The position numbers and the translations under genes were made by a program. 64,000 bases of DNA from Oryzias latipes (Eukaryota > Chordata > Actinopteri > Beloniformes > Adrianichthyidae), in NCBI RefSeq assembly GCF_002234675.1, contig NC_019870.2:979985-1043984 (forward strand). The letters run 5' to 3'. The notes beneath the pieces are model-generated. The model did not search any database, had not been told where the DNA came from, and worked only from the letters and a program-made list of their open reading frames with translations. This document shows positions 22,211 through 38,641 of the stretch, piece by piece (position 1 is the first letter of the stretch; each line of letters begins with the position of its first letter).

Positions 22211-22462
22211 CCAACAACAGTGTGGCTGTTTTCTCTACTTGATGCTGTAAACGTGTCTGATGTCAGTGAAGAACGTCTGAATAAACTTCAGCTGCTTCGT
22301 CTCAGTTTGGTCTGGATGTTCTTTACCAAAAGTGGAGAATTCTTCAGCAAAATATCTTTCTTTCTGGAAACGTCATCATTTTTACCTAAAATATGAGATG
22401 AATAGAAAAATCTGTTTAAAACATCCAACTGGACAAACATTTGTGGTCATGTAACATTTCAT

Positions 22463-23026
22463 TACATTCAAAGTCAGACTGAAAACATTCCTCTTTGGAC
22501 CGGATTATTATCAGACTAGCTAGTATTCAGAGATTATTTAACTTAATGTTAATGTGTTTAAATTAAACTAAATAACAAGAACTATTTGTTTAAAAGGCTG
22601 CTTGAAGTTGAAGCTGGGGTAACTATGGTGCACTGGGGTTCTGTCCCCCCAACCACGGCTGGATGAAGCTCGTCTGCTGGACTTTTATATATGTAGTTGT
22701 AGATTTAGATAAGTTAATTCTTCTCTAAGAGTTCTGGTAAATCGCCTGTCCGTCCTGGGGGAGGATCCCTCCTTCATGTGGGCACCCCTGAGGTTTCTTC
22801 GTTTTTTCCGGAATCCGGTTTTTTAGGAGTTTTTCCTCACAGAGAAGGGGGGTCTAAGGGCAGGGATGCCAGTATAGCTTAGTCAGTTTGTTAGTTCATT
22901 TTAGTATTTTTCTATTGAACTCTTTGTATTCGTGATCCTTTTGAGTTCATGTTTTACTTTGAAGCCCATCGAGACGACTGTTGTTGTGAATTTGGGCTAC
23001 AAATAAAATGGAATTGAATTGAATTG
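22463..23026 (+). mobile_element. 5'-truncated L2-type LINE, 3' end copy
   Basis: It begins at tacattcaaag (the ORF2 C-terminal codons of the long copy near 59989) and follows it to the aataaaatggaattgaattg tail. Relative to the long copy it lacks 349 bp between two ctgtcc hexamers (60164 and 60513 in the long copy). Otherwise it is near-identical, so it is the same subfamily. It is dead on arrival, with no complete domain. Confidence 0.9.
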
Positions 23027-25540
23027 CATCAGCGGCCTGTGATCTCACTCCATCGCTGTAATTCTTATCAGGTGATCTTTAGCAAAGTTGGCTTTACATG
23101 TAGCTGTTCTACTGGCATCAAAGAAGAACAAATCTTTTTTTTCTCTTTGTAAATAAAATCTATACATTAAACTGGGAGCAGAAATACTGAAGTTCTGACA
23201 GTACGAGTGGACCACAGTTCTGCTGGGGAACTTGGAGAACAAAGGATGGACCCAATCCCATAAACTCAAAGACAGTCAGAACCATCCAGAACCAGAACCT
23301 TTAAAGGGTTGGATGAAGGTGGAAAAGAACCGGTTCCCATGTTCTGCAGACGGTCTCAGATCTTTTAATAGTTTGATTTCATTGATTTATATTTCAAAAT
23401 GACAGAAAACAGAGCAGATCTGGAACGGAAGGAAAAGGTTTTACTGAAAGTTTGGTCCCCACCTTCATATCCTGGGCTACTTTGCATTTCCACTGTTGCC
23501 ATGGCAACTAGATCCCCCATAGAATAAATGGCTGTTATATCACAGAAACTTGCTTCCTCGATTTCACCCCCCACCCCACGTCTGTGTCCCTCTGCAGGTA
23601 TTTCTAAAACCACCTCAGAAAAGATCAAACGGGAATTTGTTTAACCTAAAAACAAACTTTTTTTATAATTTTATCCCTGAAGGTCCAGAGAGCGTCTGGA
23701 GAAACAGGAAAAAAGAAAGGTTCATGCTGAAACCAGTGACTGTATAGAGAAACTGGACAGAGTGGCCCCGCCCCCTTTGAGCGTTCCAAACAGGAAGTGG
23801 TTCTGAGTAACTGTCGTTCTATTGGTCCGATCTGGATCTGAAACCTTTTTCTAACATCTTCAAGGTATTCAAGTTATACACTGACTGTTCAGATGCCTCA
23901 ATAAAAGTGGGTGGAGTCTTCCAACAACTCCTGATTGGTGACAGTGGTTGCCATAGAAACGATGGCTCAGACCTGCTTCCTGATGATGTCAGGCTTCAAA
24001 GGGCAGAAAAATGTGTGTGATGGTTGAAAGCAGACGTAAAGACGACAGACGTCCTGATGTTCTCCACCGCTGAGCTTCCCAGAGGTTCTTCCAGAGACGT
24101 TCCTTATCCTGCAGAGAAGGTCAGTCATGTCTTCTGCTGGTGAAAGGGGGGGGGGGGGGGGCTTGGACCTACCAAGATCAGGACAGACTGATCATTTCTG
24201 AAGGATTCCTAAAAAGGTCCTATCGCTGGTTTAGATCCTGTTATCGGGATCCAAACCCTTACGAGGGTGGAGGTCTTTACTTGCGGCTCATTGGCTGGAT
24301 CTGAACCGGCTGGTGGAGCTCACAGGTTTGCTGGGCCTGAACTTTGATCAGATGGAATTCAAGGCTGTTATCCGAGTGGCATCGAACAAAACATCAGAGC
24401 AGACCTTCGATCTTCAGTGGACCGTCATGATGGGAAGGTCATGTGGTGGGGGGGTTGGGTTCTGCCGGGTTGACCTTCTGTCCAAGCATCTCCAGGATGG
24501 GAGCAGCAGAGGCGTAGACCTGAACCTGAACCGTTGGCGTCTTCTCCTTCAGGTCAGACGCCGCCTCACTGAGTATTTTGTTAGGCACTGGTCTGGTTTT
24601 CTGTCTCCTCAGAGTCCTAATGTCTGTCCTCATGGAAGTGATGCTGACTGGGGAGTTGATCCCAGTTTCAGGTTGGGACTTCAGAGAATTTCTGAACTGA
24701 ATCAACCGAAGGTTCGACGGCTTCAAGGAGGAACGATCGGTCCTGGAAGCGTTTGGAGCAGAAAGGACGGAGGCTGAGTTTAAGTTCTGAAGCCGGATTT
24801 AAAGGACAGCAGGAAGACCAGCAGCAGAGGATGGAGGACGCCTCGACTCTCATGTCAATAAAATGAAGAACTTCCTGCTAAATAAACATAATCATCTGGT
24901 TTGTGTCATCTTTTATGCCTTATTTCATATTCTTATAACTGGGGTGTATTTTTAAATCAGTCATTGGATCTCATTAAAGTTCAGATTTGCATTTCTTTAG
25001 GACTGTGTCTCTGTGATTGGCAGATCAGAGTTTTAATCTTGACTCTGTCCTCCCCTTTGCTGTTTTTAGAAGGTTGGTATCAGGTCTGCATTTGTCTGTC
25101 GCAGACAGTAACCATGGAAACAGCATCTCTCAGATGGAGACAGACTCTTCTTCTTATTGAACCGTCTTTGGGTTAAACTGAGCACAAGTCAGAAATCCTG
25201 CAGCTGTCCGTCAAAGTTTCGGGTTCTCTTTATAGACTGAACTGATGCCGATCCGTGCAGAGTGAGACCACCGGAACCGGCTCAGCTCATCCCCGGACCG
25301 CCAGGTTCCCCGCCAGTTCTGCTCATCAGCCAATGGGGAAACTTCCAGCTCGAGGAAATCTGGAACTGCTGCTTTGCTCCTCCCACTTTTGGGGGTGGAG
25401 CATCAAGGGGCCGTTCCACAACCGTCTATGTCCACAGTTTAACAGCCGTGTTAAAGAAAGTCAGACTAGAAACGGGATTCTGGCCTCAACTTCACTTTGC
25501 AGGACAGTTTGGACCTTAAAGCTTTGGTTTTGACTTTTGA
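23027..25540. other. No gene recognised
   Basis: Unique-looking sequence with a G run at about 24147-24160. The ORF at 24313-24777 (+) has no recognisable domain and is contested by an opposite-strand ORF. Confidence 0.35.
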
Positions 25541-25559
25541 ACAGCAGCCAGCGTTGCCA

Positions 25560-26094
25560 GGATTTATGACTTCTGATCATAAAAGACAGTTCCCACCCTG
25601 GCTCTGGACGGTTACAGGTGCATCAGATCAAGGACAAACCGCCTTAAAAACAGTTTTTTCCCCAAAGCCATAACCATCCTGAACTCCCACATGCAGTGAC
25701 ACTGACAGCTCCACCCCCATGTCTCCCTCTTTCACTATGCGCATCTCATGTCAACACCATCTCATGATGTGCAATATATTCCCATCAATGTGTAATATAG
25801 TAAGTGCAATTATATCTCTGCCATCATAGGCTTAACTGTTTTTATTTTAACTACCTCTCCGTGGAAATTTTCTATTTTCTATTGCACCTTTGTAAATTTT
25901 TTGGTACTTGGTATATTGTATTCTTCAGTTTTGTGAAATAATTTTATTTTTCTATTATTTCTGTGAATTTATTTTCCTATGCATGCTAGCACTGAATAGT
26001 GAGCGGCTTTTTTTTTTCATTTCATTGTATACGCGAATGATGCATGTTGTACATGTGCACAGTGACAATAAAGGCATTCTATTCTATTCTATTG
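25560..26094 (+). mobile_element. LINE 3' UTR-like remnant with (ATTCT)n tail
   Basis: The sequence ends gtgacaataaaggcattcta followed by ATTCT repeats. It is preceded by tgcaatat, gtgcaattat and tattgcacctttgtaaattt motifs common in fish LINE 3' UTRs. No coding portion remains. The clade is uncertain. Confidence 0.5.
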
Positions 26095-26249
26095 TGTCAC
26101 AGTTTTCCAGCCCAAAAGTCATCTAAGAACCGCCAGACACAGCAAAAAACCTCCCAACAGGGGTGGAGTAGGGGGGGTTATATGTGTGTGTGATTGGTCC
26201 CTACTGGACCTATTTAGTAAAGTATTGAATATTTCGGACCGGCCTTCCA

Positions 26250-26345
26250 TTCATTTTCTTAACCCTTTTTGTCCGTTTCATGGTTTCTGGAGCCAGTCCC
26301 GGCTCCTGTGGGGTGAAGTGGGTACACCCTGGACCAGGGGGGGTT
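26250..26345 (-). repeat. Fragment of common fish dispersed repeat (minus strand)
   Basis: The sequence ttctggagccagtcccggct and gggtacaccctggaccagg is the reverse-complement counterpart of the block at about 61055-61110 (cctgtccaggttgtcccctg, ggctgggataggctccagca). It is the same repeat in opposite orientation. Confidence 0.5.
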
Positions 26346-26429
26346 TCCAACCAGGGTGCGGCGCGTGCGGCTCTATCATCCTCGTGCCGCGGCTGTCTGT
26401 GGATTCTTAAATAACTATTATATTGTAAC

Positions 26430-27950
26430 AATCCAGCCGGACCGTCTCTAAAGCGGCGTAGCGTAAGCCGTCGAGGGAGGACTGTCTGTGCCCGATATAC
26501 CGCACGACCCCGGACAGCCTCAGGCAGGAATGAACACTGAGACAGGCAAAGTCACCTGTTGAGCATCAGGCCCGCTTACTACATCACGTACAAACAGCAT
26601 GGAGCGTCAATTCAGTGCCCAACCCTCTGACTCAAGGTTTCACCCTAAAGCTCCCCACTTCCCATGAGCCTTAGCTACAATATGTTCTAAGATTTCCACG
26701 TTAAATTAATGCTGATCTAATCTGAGCCAGAGCGCCCCGAGTGTCGTGTCAACCTGCTGCTCTGATGACCGTGTTTAACGCTCTCTGTGTAGAACAGACT
26801 GAGGAGGCGGGAAAAACAACTCAGCTGAGGAGGATGTGAACAGGTGTACAGGTAGAGAGGCGGGGGAGGGGCTTTGACTCACCCTCCCTGTGTTCTCATT
26901 TCTGAACATGATCACCATGCAGAAGTCTTTAACATAATAAACCTGATGTCTCCACATTCTCCGTGTCTAACATGCATGGATAAACACAGACACCACTCCA
27001 TGCAGCGATCGGACCATAACATTAGCTGGTAGCTCCGCCCACACGCAGCCGCGGTACCAAGCTTTAAAGAACAGCATTTCTAAGAATGGCTTATATACTT
27101 ATATAGCGCCTTTCTTCCTACAAGGACAAAGCGCTTTACAGTCACACACACATTCACACACTGAAGAGGCGGGGCCTTGCACACCCCCAACAACAGGTTA
27201 ATGACAGAGCCCGGTGCATTAAGCGTCTCTGCCGTACATAGAACTCCAACGGCCCAACAAAGTCCACTAGTATATATTCATGAGGGGAAAAACCCGCCAA
27301 ACCGACCCTAAAACCGCCCCATCTGGCAACACTGACAGCAGCAGAACACCAACCGACCCTCACGCCCGTCTGGCCTAAGGCCCCAGGCCTCCCACCTACG
27401 GTGGCCCTGAGGTTCAATTCACACCACGGAGCCACGCAGGGCAAAAACACAGTCAAGGTCTCCACGACGATGAAAAAGCAAAACAACAACCTGACATCTA
27501 GAAACAAACACAAAAATAAAACAATAAAAATGAAACATTTGGGAAATCAGAAATCCAAATCAAACGTTAAAAATGGAAATAAAGTCAGAAACCAGCAGAG
27601 GGAGGAGCTATGACATCACTGATGACGTTTTAACCACACCTGTCACAAAGCCGTCCTGGATCTGTTCTGATCAGAAAACCTTTAGTTTGTGGACGTCATC
27701 CACAGACGTGACACGTCAGTCCTGTCTGTCATGTGCTCGTGCGCCCCCCCCCCTCCTTCAGGGGAGGGGCCAAATGAAAAAAACTAAAACTGTGAAGCAT
27801 GGCAGTGTGACTGTCATGGTCTGGGACAGCCTTTCTACTGAAGCTTTCATGTCAGATTTTACCATGACTTTTACCCCCCCCCCCCCCCCCCAAAAAAAAA
27901 ACCTCAGGTAAAAAAACACAAAGGGACATGAAAGCAGCAGCCATTAACTT
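26430..27950. other. No gene recognised; contains SINE tail and C run
   Basis: No exon is recognisable. A SINE tail lies at 27085-27165 and a C16 run at about 27877-27892. The right end probably reaches the actr1b 3' UTR boundary. Confidence 0.35.
27085..27165 (-). mobile_element. SINE 3' tail fragment (minus strand)
   Basis: The block acttatatagcgcctttctt cctacaaggacaaagcgctt tacagtcac is identical to the tail of the SINE at 9385-9675. The tRNA-like head is absent, as expected for 5' truncation. Confidence 0.75.
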
Positions 27951-27951
27951 A

Positions 27952-27957
27952 TTTATT
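27952..27957 (-). terminator. Candidate actr1b polyadenylation signal
   Basis: TTTATT on the plus strand, reading AATAAA on the minus strand, about 940 bp downstream of the actr1b stop. Assigned by position only. Confidence 0.4.
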
Positions 27958-28897
27958 ATACTGAATTTACGAAAAGTAAAAGCAAACACTTGAAGAAAGA
28001 GTTTTGTACATTTTTAGTCACGTGGTTTTCCGACTGTACACGAGGCTGACTCCTCCCACTTTCTGCTCCTCCGTCGGCTTCTCTAAAAAACACCCAGAAG
28101 CACACAGCGTGGACGCCCCGGCGCCGGAGTAAGGCGGGTGGACGACCCCTTCACTGCTGCAGGGAAATCAAAAGACTGGGGGTCCGACTGTTCGGTGGAT
28201 GGGGGGGGGGGGGCTGTGCCTTCTCAAACTGACAGCTGCTGACAGAACACCAGCAGTTTCTGTGACCCTCATTTACACCCGACTGCACCTGAACGCAGCA
28301 GCCCTATGGGGGCGGAGCCAAACCCTGGAACATGTAGATGATTGTTCTTTGACAAATATTTGTTCTGCGGGACAGGAAATGATGTCAGAGGTTATTTCAG
28401 CAAATATGTATCTTTGTTTTAGTTTCAGAGGAAAATCCTTCAGAAACATGAAGACAGAAAGAGAGGATGGATCAGCGGAGAACAGAAGAAAGGCAGCGCG
28501 GCGGAGGGCCGTCATGGAGGAGGATGATGATGGATAATACAGTGAGGTCGACCTTCGGCGTCGGCTCCGAGCGCTAACCGCAAATGGGAGGAGCTACGGA
28601 CAAACATGGCGGGGGAACCGATCTGAAGCTCGGGTCTGGAATGGAAACGCTCTGACGGTGACCCGCGCTTCGGGAGTCCACGGCCCCCAGAACCCCCCCG
28701 ACCGCTCTCTGCATGTGATGGTGTGTGTGTTTGTTGGGGGGGCTGCTGTCAGGGGGGGGGGGGTTTGTTACCATGGAAAGCAGCACACCAACATGCGGCT
28801 GAAGGCAATGCTCTTCAGCACCGTGAGGGGGGGCGTCTGGGGGCAGTTTTGAGAGGGGGGGGGACGTCTGCACAGCGCCGGACCCCCCCTCCCCCGC

Positions 28898-33578
<4,681 letters not shown>

Positions 33579-33860
33579 GACGGACTGGGCGTTTCTGCTG
33601 TGTCTGTAGAGATCCGCGCGCGTGTCGCTCGAGCTTTAGTGTTTTAATCATGTAAGAGGGAAACGCCGTGTCACCGTGCAGTCCGCCGACTCGACGCCGC
33701 CGCTCCTTACTGCCGCTGCCGCTCAGCGTGGCCCCGCCCCCCAACCAAAACAACCACACATCCGCTTGACTGTCGAATGGAACGGACCAATCACAGCGCA
33801 GGATTTATGGACTGACAGAAATTGTGGCCAATCGGGTCGTTTGATGGTCATACGGACGCT
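33579..33860 (-). promoter_or_regulatory. actr1b 5' UTR and promoter with GC box and two CCAAT boxes
   Basis: Upstream of the actr1b ATG lies CpG-rich sequence with a GC box (ggccccgcccccc, about 33728-33741). Two CCAAT motifs follow, at 33787-33791 and 33828-33832, 41 bp apart; both read ATTGG on the gene strand. No TATA box is evident. This fits a housekeeping dynactin gene. The transcription start is not fixed. Confidence 0.55.
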
Positions 33861-33869
33861 GGCAAGGAA

Positions 33870-34333
33870 ACCGTTGTAGCGATGATCCGGTTTTGTTTTT
33901 CATTTTAATACATCGATTATATGTTTTTTGCTAATTAAAAACCTGAATTCTTCCTACTGAAAATTGAACTGCAGCAATATTTAAAAGTAATTTCTGCGTC
34001 AAAAAATTCAAAGGTTAAAAAAACGACTAACATCTGTAAATCTTTAGGATTAGTGACATGATTATATTTAGTTACTTATTTCCTTCTGTGATTGCTTTAT
34101 TTGGTTATTATTGATCACCAGTTTGTTTAAAAAAAATTATATTAATTATAATTTTGTTCTTAATAGTTAAGATTTTCAAAAAGTCAAAACAAGGTTGTTT
34201 CTCATTCAGAACTATGTTTCATTCATATCTAGTATTTTTATAAATGTATTTTTGTATTGTATTCTGCAAATTTTCAATAAATAAAGAAATAAACAAACAA
34301 ATATATAAATAGATTGTTTTTATTTCAAAAATC
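33870..34333. other. AT-rich spacer, nothing recognised
   Basis: Strongly AT-rich sequence between the actr1b promoter and the LINE insertion. No exon or repeat family is recognised. Confidence 0.4.
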
Positions 34334-34345
34334 ACAAAACAATAA
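34334..34345 (+). repeat. Left 12-bp target-site duplication of the RTE-type LINE
   Basis: The sequence acaaaacaataa is exactly repeated at 37690-37701, directly after the ATGGATGGATGG tail of the element. It marks a target-primed reverse transcription insertion. Confidence 0.85.
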
Positions 34346-37300
34346 GTAAGGTGGCATGAACCGCCACCTTAACGTGGTGGGGGAGTTTGAGAGCTCGGGT
34401 GATCCCAGGAGCTAAGCTGTCTGGGGCTTAAGCCCCTGGTAGGGTCTCCCATGGCAGACAGGTCCTGGGTGACGAGCCAGACAAAGAGCGGTTCATAACC
34501 CCTTTATGATAAGAAAGAACAACGACCCGATTACGTCGCCCGGATTGGCGTCACCGGGGCCCCGCTCTGGAGCCAGGCCCAGGGTCGAGGCTCGCGGGCG
34601 AGCGCCTGGTGGCCGGGGCTCTTCCCATGGGCCCCGGTCGGGCACAGCCCGAAGGAGCGACGTGGGACCACTCTCCCATGGGCCCACCACCCGTTGGAGA
34701 CCTCAAAAGGGGCCGGTGCAATGTGGTTTGGGTGGCAGTCGAGGGCGGGTGCCTCGGCGGCCCAAACCCCGATCATGGAATCTGGCTTTTGGGACATGGA
34801 ATGTCACCTCTCTGGGAGGGAAGGAGCCTGAACTGGTGCAAGAGGTTGAGAGATACCGTCTAGATATAGTCGGGCTCACCTCCACACATAGCCTGGGCTC
34901 TGAAACTCAGTCCTTAGAGAGGGGTTGGCTCGCTACCACTCTGGAGTTGCCCAAAGTGAGAGGCGGCGGGCTGGCGTGGGCTTACTCGTGAGCCCCCAGC
35001 TCAGCCGCCAAGTGTTGGAGTTCACCCCGGTGGACGAGAGGGTCATGTCCCTCCGCCTCCGGGTGGGGGACAGGTTTCTAACTGTGGTTTCGGCTTACGG
35101 GCCGAACAGCAGTTCGGAGTACCAGGCCTTCTTGGTGTCTCTCGAAGGGGTACTGGAAAGTGCCCCAACGGGGGACTCCATTGTCTTCCTGGGGGACTTC
35201 AATGCCCACGTGGGCAATGACAGTGGCACCTGGAGGGGTGTGATTGGTAGGAACGCCCCCCCTGATCTGAACCCGAGTGGTGTTTTGTTATTGGACTTCT
35301 GTGCTCATCATAGTTTGTCCATAACAAACACCATGTTCGAGCACAAGGGTGTCCATCAATACACCTGGCATCAGGACACCCTAGGCAGGAGGTCAATGAT
35401 CGACTTTGTAGTTGTTTCAGGCAACCTTCGGCCCTGTGTTTTGGACACTCGGGTGAAGAGAGGGGCGGAGCTGTCCACCTATCACTACCTGGTGGTGAGT
35501 TGGATTCACTGGCGGGGAAGGAGGCCGGAAAGACTTGGAAGACCCAAACGTACTGTGAGGGTCTTCTAGGAACGTCTGGCTGAGCCCTCCGTCAGGGAAG
35601 TCTTTAACTCCCACATCCGGGAGAACTTCAAACAGGTACCGAGGGAGGTTGGGGACATTGAGTCCGAGTGGACCATGTTTTCCACCTCCATTGTCTCTGC
35701 TGCTGCTCGGAGCTGTGGTCGCAAGGTCTCTGGTGCCTGTCGCGGCGGTAACCCCCGAACCCGGTGGTGGACACCGGAAGTAAGGGATGCCGTCAAGCTG
35801 AAGAAGGAGTCCTACCAGGCCTGGCTGGCCTGCAGGACTCCAGAGGCAGCTGACAGATACCGGCAGTCTAAGCGAGCTGCGGCCCGGACTGTTGCGGAGG
35901 CGAAAACTTGGTCCTGGGAGGAGTTCGGTGAGGCCATGGAGAAGGACAATTGGTTGGCCTCGAAGAAATTCTGGCAAACCATCCGGCGACTCAGGAAGGG
36001 AAAGCAGTTCTCCACAGGCACCGTTTTCAATGCGGGTGGGGAGCTGTTGACTTCGACTGGGGACATTGTCGGGCGGTGGAAGGAGTACTTCGAGGATCTC
36101 CTCAATCCCACTGACACGCCTTCTTTTGAAGAAGCGGAGAGTGAGGACTTTGGGGTGGGGCTGTCTATTACCCGGGCTGAAGTCACTGAGGTAGTCAACG
36201 AGCTCCTCGGTGGCAAGGTCCCGGGGGTGGATGAAGTCCGCCCTGAGCACCTCAAGTCTCTGGATGCTGTGGGAGTGTCTTGGCTGACACGTCTCTGCAG
36301 CATCGCGTGGCGGTCGGGAACCGTACCACTGGACTGGCAGACAGGGGTGGTGGTTCCCCTCTTTAAGAAGGGGGACCGGAGGGTGTGTTCCAACCATAGG
36401 GGAATTACGATCCTCAGCCTCCCTGGGAAAGTCTATGCCAGGGTACTAGAGAGGAGAGTCTATCCGATAGTCGAACCTCGGATTCAGGAACAACAGTGTG
36501 GTTTCCGTCCTGGTCGTGGAACAGTGGACCAGCTCTACACCCTATCTAAGGTGCTGGAGGGATTGTGGGAGTTCGCTCATCCAGTCCACATGTGTTTTGT
36601 GGATTTTGAGAAGGCGTTCGACCGCGTCCCCCGTGGCATCCTGTGGGGGGTGCTCTGGCAGTATGGGGTCCGGGGAGCCTTACTGAGGGCTGTCCGGTCT
36701 CTGTATGACCGGAGTAGGAGCTTGGTTCGCATAGCCGGCAGTAAGTCAGACCTGTTCCCGGTCCACGTTGGACTCCGGCAGGGCTGCCCTTTATCACCGG
36801 TTCTGTTCATAGTTTTTATGGACAGAATTTCTAGGCGCAGCCAGGGGCCGGAAGGGATCTGGTTTGGGGACGACAGGATTTCCTCTCTGCTTTTTGCAGA
36901 TGATGTTGTCCTGTTGGCTCCATCAAACCGGAGCCTCCAGCGTGCATTGGGGCGCTTTGCGGCCGAGTGTGAAGCGGCTGGGATGAGGGTCAGCACCGCT
37001 AAATCTGAGGCCATGGTCCTTGACCGGAGTAAGGTAGTTTGCCATCTCTCGGTGGGTGGAGTGTCCTTGCCTCAGGTGGAGGAGTTTAAATACCTTGGGG
37101 TTTTGTTCACGAGTGAGGGAAGATCGGAGCGTGAGATTGACAGGCGGATCGGAGCGGCGTCCGTAGTTATGCGGTCGCTCTATCAGTCCGTCGTGGTGAA
37201 GAGAGAGCTGAGCCGAAAAGCAAAGCTCTCAATTTACCGGTCGATCTTGGTTCCAATACTCACCTATGGTCATGAGCTATGGGTCATGACCGAAAGAACG

Positions 37301-37689
37301 AGGTCCCGAATACAAGCGGCTGAAATGAGCTTCCTCCGTAGGGTGGCTGGGCAATCCCTTAGAGATAGGGTGAGAAGCTCGGTCACCCGCGGGGAGCTCA
37401 GAGTAGAACCGCTTCTCCTCCACATCGAAAGGAGCCAGCTGAGGTGGCTCGGGCATCTAGTTTGGATGCCCCCTGGACGCCTCCCTGGCACGTCCCACTG
37501 GGCGGAGGCCCCTGGGAAGACCCAGGACACGCTGGAGAGACTACGTCTCTCGGCTGGCCTGGGAACGCCTCGGGGTCCCCCCAGAGGAGCTGGAGGAAGT
37601 GGCTGGGGTGAGGGAAGTCTGGGCATCTCTGCTCAGTCTGCTGCCCCCGCGACCCGGTCTCGGATAAGCGTAGGAAGATGGATGGATGG
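34346..37689 (+). mobile_element. Near full-length RTE-type non-LTR retrotransposon
   Basis: The element is about 3.34 kb between perfect 12-bp target duplications. The 5' end starts ggtggcatgaaccgccacct within a few bases of the left duplication. It can fold in two competing ways, because gccacc can pair with ggtggc or with the following ggtgg. One endonuclease-RT reading frame follows, and the 3' end is a ggatggatgga microsatellite. There is no separate ORF1. Layout, size and short tail fit RTE-like LINEs common in fish; the exact clade is not certain. The 5' end seems complete, which is unusual for LINE copies. Confidence 0.88.
34506..37660 (+). pseudogene. Endonuclease-reverse transcriptase ORF of the RTE-type LINE, broken
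   Basis: Endonuclease motifs are [18 protein letters not shown] and [10 protein letters not shown]. The final D-H catalytic motif appears as STYHYLV, where an Asp before His is expected. Reverse transcriptase motifs are CFVDFEKAFDRVPR, GLRQGCPLSPVLF and LLFADDVVLL (the FADD box, near 36892), followed by LFTSEGRSEREIDRRIG and the C-terminal RWLGHL...MPPGRLP region. The frame is broken at least three times: a frameshift near 34945, a stop at 35567-35569, and another frameshift near 37480. After that last break the C-terminus is out of frame. The RT core itself (35675 to about 37480) is uninterrupted. This copy cannot make full-length protein. Confidence 0.88.
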
Positions 37690-37701
37690 ACAAAACAATA
37701 A
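37690..37701 (+). repeat. Right 12-bp target-site duplication of the RTE-type LINE
   Basis: Exact copy of 34334-34345. The first base overlaps the last a of the ggatgga tail, so the boundary is uncertain by one base. Confidence 0.85.
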
Positions 37702-38039
37702 CAGCTATGGATGGACAGACAGACAGATAGGATTATCTCAAAATTTTAAGATTAAAATCAGAATTCTGAATTTTTTCTTAGAATTATAAGAATTATAATC
37801 TCATAAATCTGAGATTAAAGTTAGAATTTTGCCTTTATTTCTTTCTCCATGGCCCTAATCCTCTTCCGTAGTTAATATATGTTTGCACATTTCCCATAGA
37901 AATAACCCAAAAACATTTACTTTACACAGATTTTTGTGCGTCTGTAATTTTAATGTTCACATTTCCCAGTTACAGTGAATGCTACATGACACGTCACTAC
38001 CTTCGACCAATTGGAAAGCCACTCACCCACCAAAGAAGG
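37702..38039. other. AT-rich spacer between the LINE and the marchf5l promoter
   Basis: No gene is seen. CCAAT/ATTGG (accaattgg) near 38007 may belong to the marchf5l promoter. Confidence 0.4.
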
Positions 38040-38641
38040 TGGTACTTCCGCCAAACTTCCGTATGATCAGAAGACACAACAATCATCGAGTGAAGGGTTT
38101 TACAAACCTTTTGGGACGTTTTACCGGCCGGTAAGTAGTTAATCTGTTGATTCCATTTGTTGTATTTTAAATGACATTTAAATGCGTGTGTTTTAGTGTG
38201 ACTGTTAGTTTTTAAAGTGTCGCGTGAGTTTAAATGTGTGTGTTAGCGATGCTAAGCTAAGCTTGTTTACATGGATGTCTGCTGTAGATTTGAGGGCAGA
38301 CAGGAGTCTGAGGGAGTTTCGCTGTCCATTACTTTAATAAGGTTTAACCAAACTAGATAAAAACTCAGTAAAAGACACGAATATGTGTAGAATGTTTGTT
38401 TTTTAATGTCCAACAGGAGAAGTTTCACATTTAGTTGTTGTTTCTGTGTTTAGTGGTCTGGATGTTCAGAAGCAGATCTTAGTGTTTCCCTCAGAGGAGG
38501 ATTCTTTGGGAACACATTATTTTAAAATAAGAATGTCTTGATTCCTTTCCCAACTTCTTTTTTTTTCTCCTCTCAGACCCTCCAGGCAAAACAGCCAGAG
38601 TCAAGTTTAGACACGAGCAGAGAAATTCACAGGAAACGGAG
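38040..38641 (+). promoter_or_regulatory. Putative marchf5l promoter and two noncoding 5' exons
   Basis: A candidate first exon ends at a strong donor (ccggccg then gtaagtag, 38130/38131). A second candidate exon is 38577-38641, with a long polypyrimidine tract and tctcag acceptor before it and a gtactt donor after it. The coding exon then has its own acceptor (tgtttccag, ending 39099). The chain of signals leads into the marchf5l ATG at 39151. No transcript evidence is available. Confidence 0.45.

Noticed and set aside
21126-22217. Long ORFs of 270-277 aa on both strands
   Set aside because: They arise because the 30-bp unit has no stop codons. There are no domains, no splice context, and opposite-strand frames are equally open.
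34506-37660. Host gene interpretation of the 704-aa RT ORF
   Set aside because: Canonical LINE endonuclease and RT motifs, a microsatellite tail and flanking target duplications show it is a retrotransposon.
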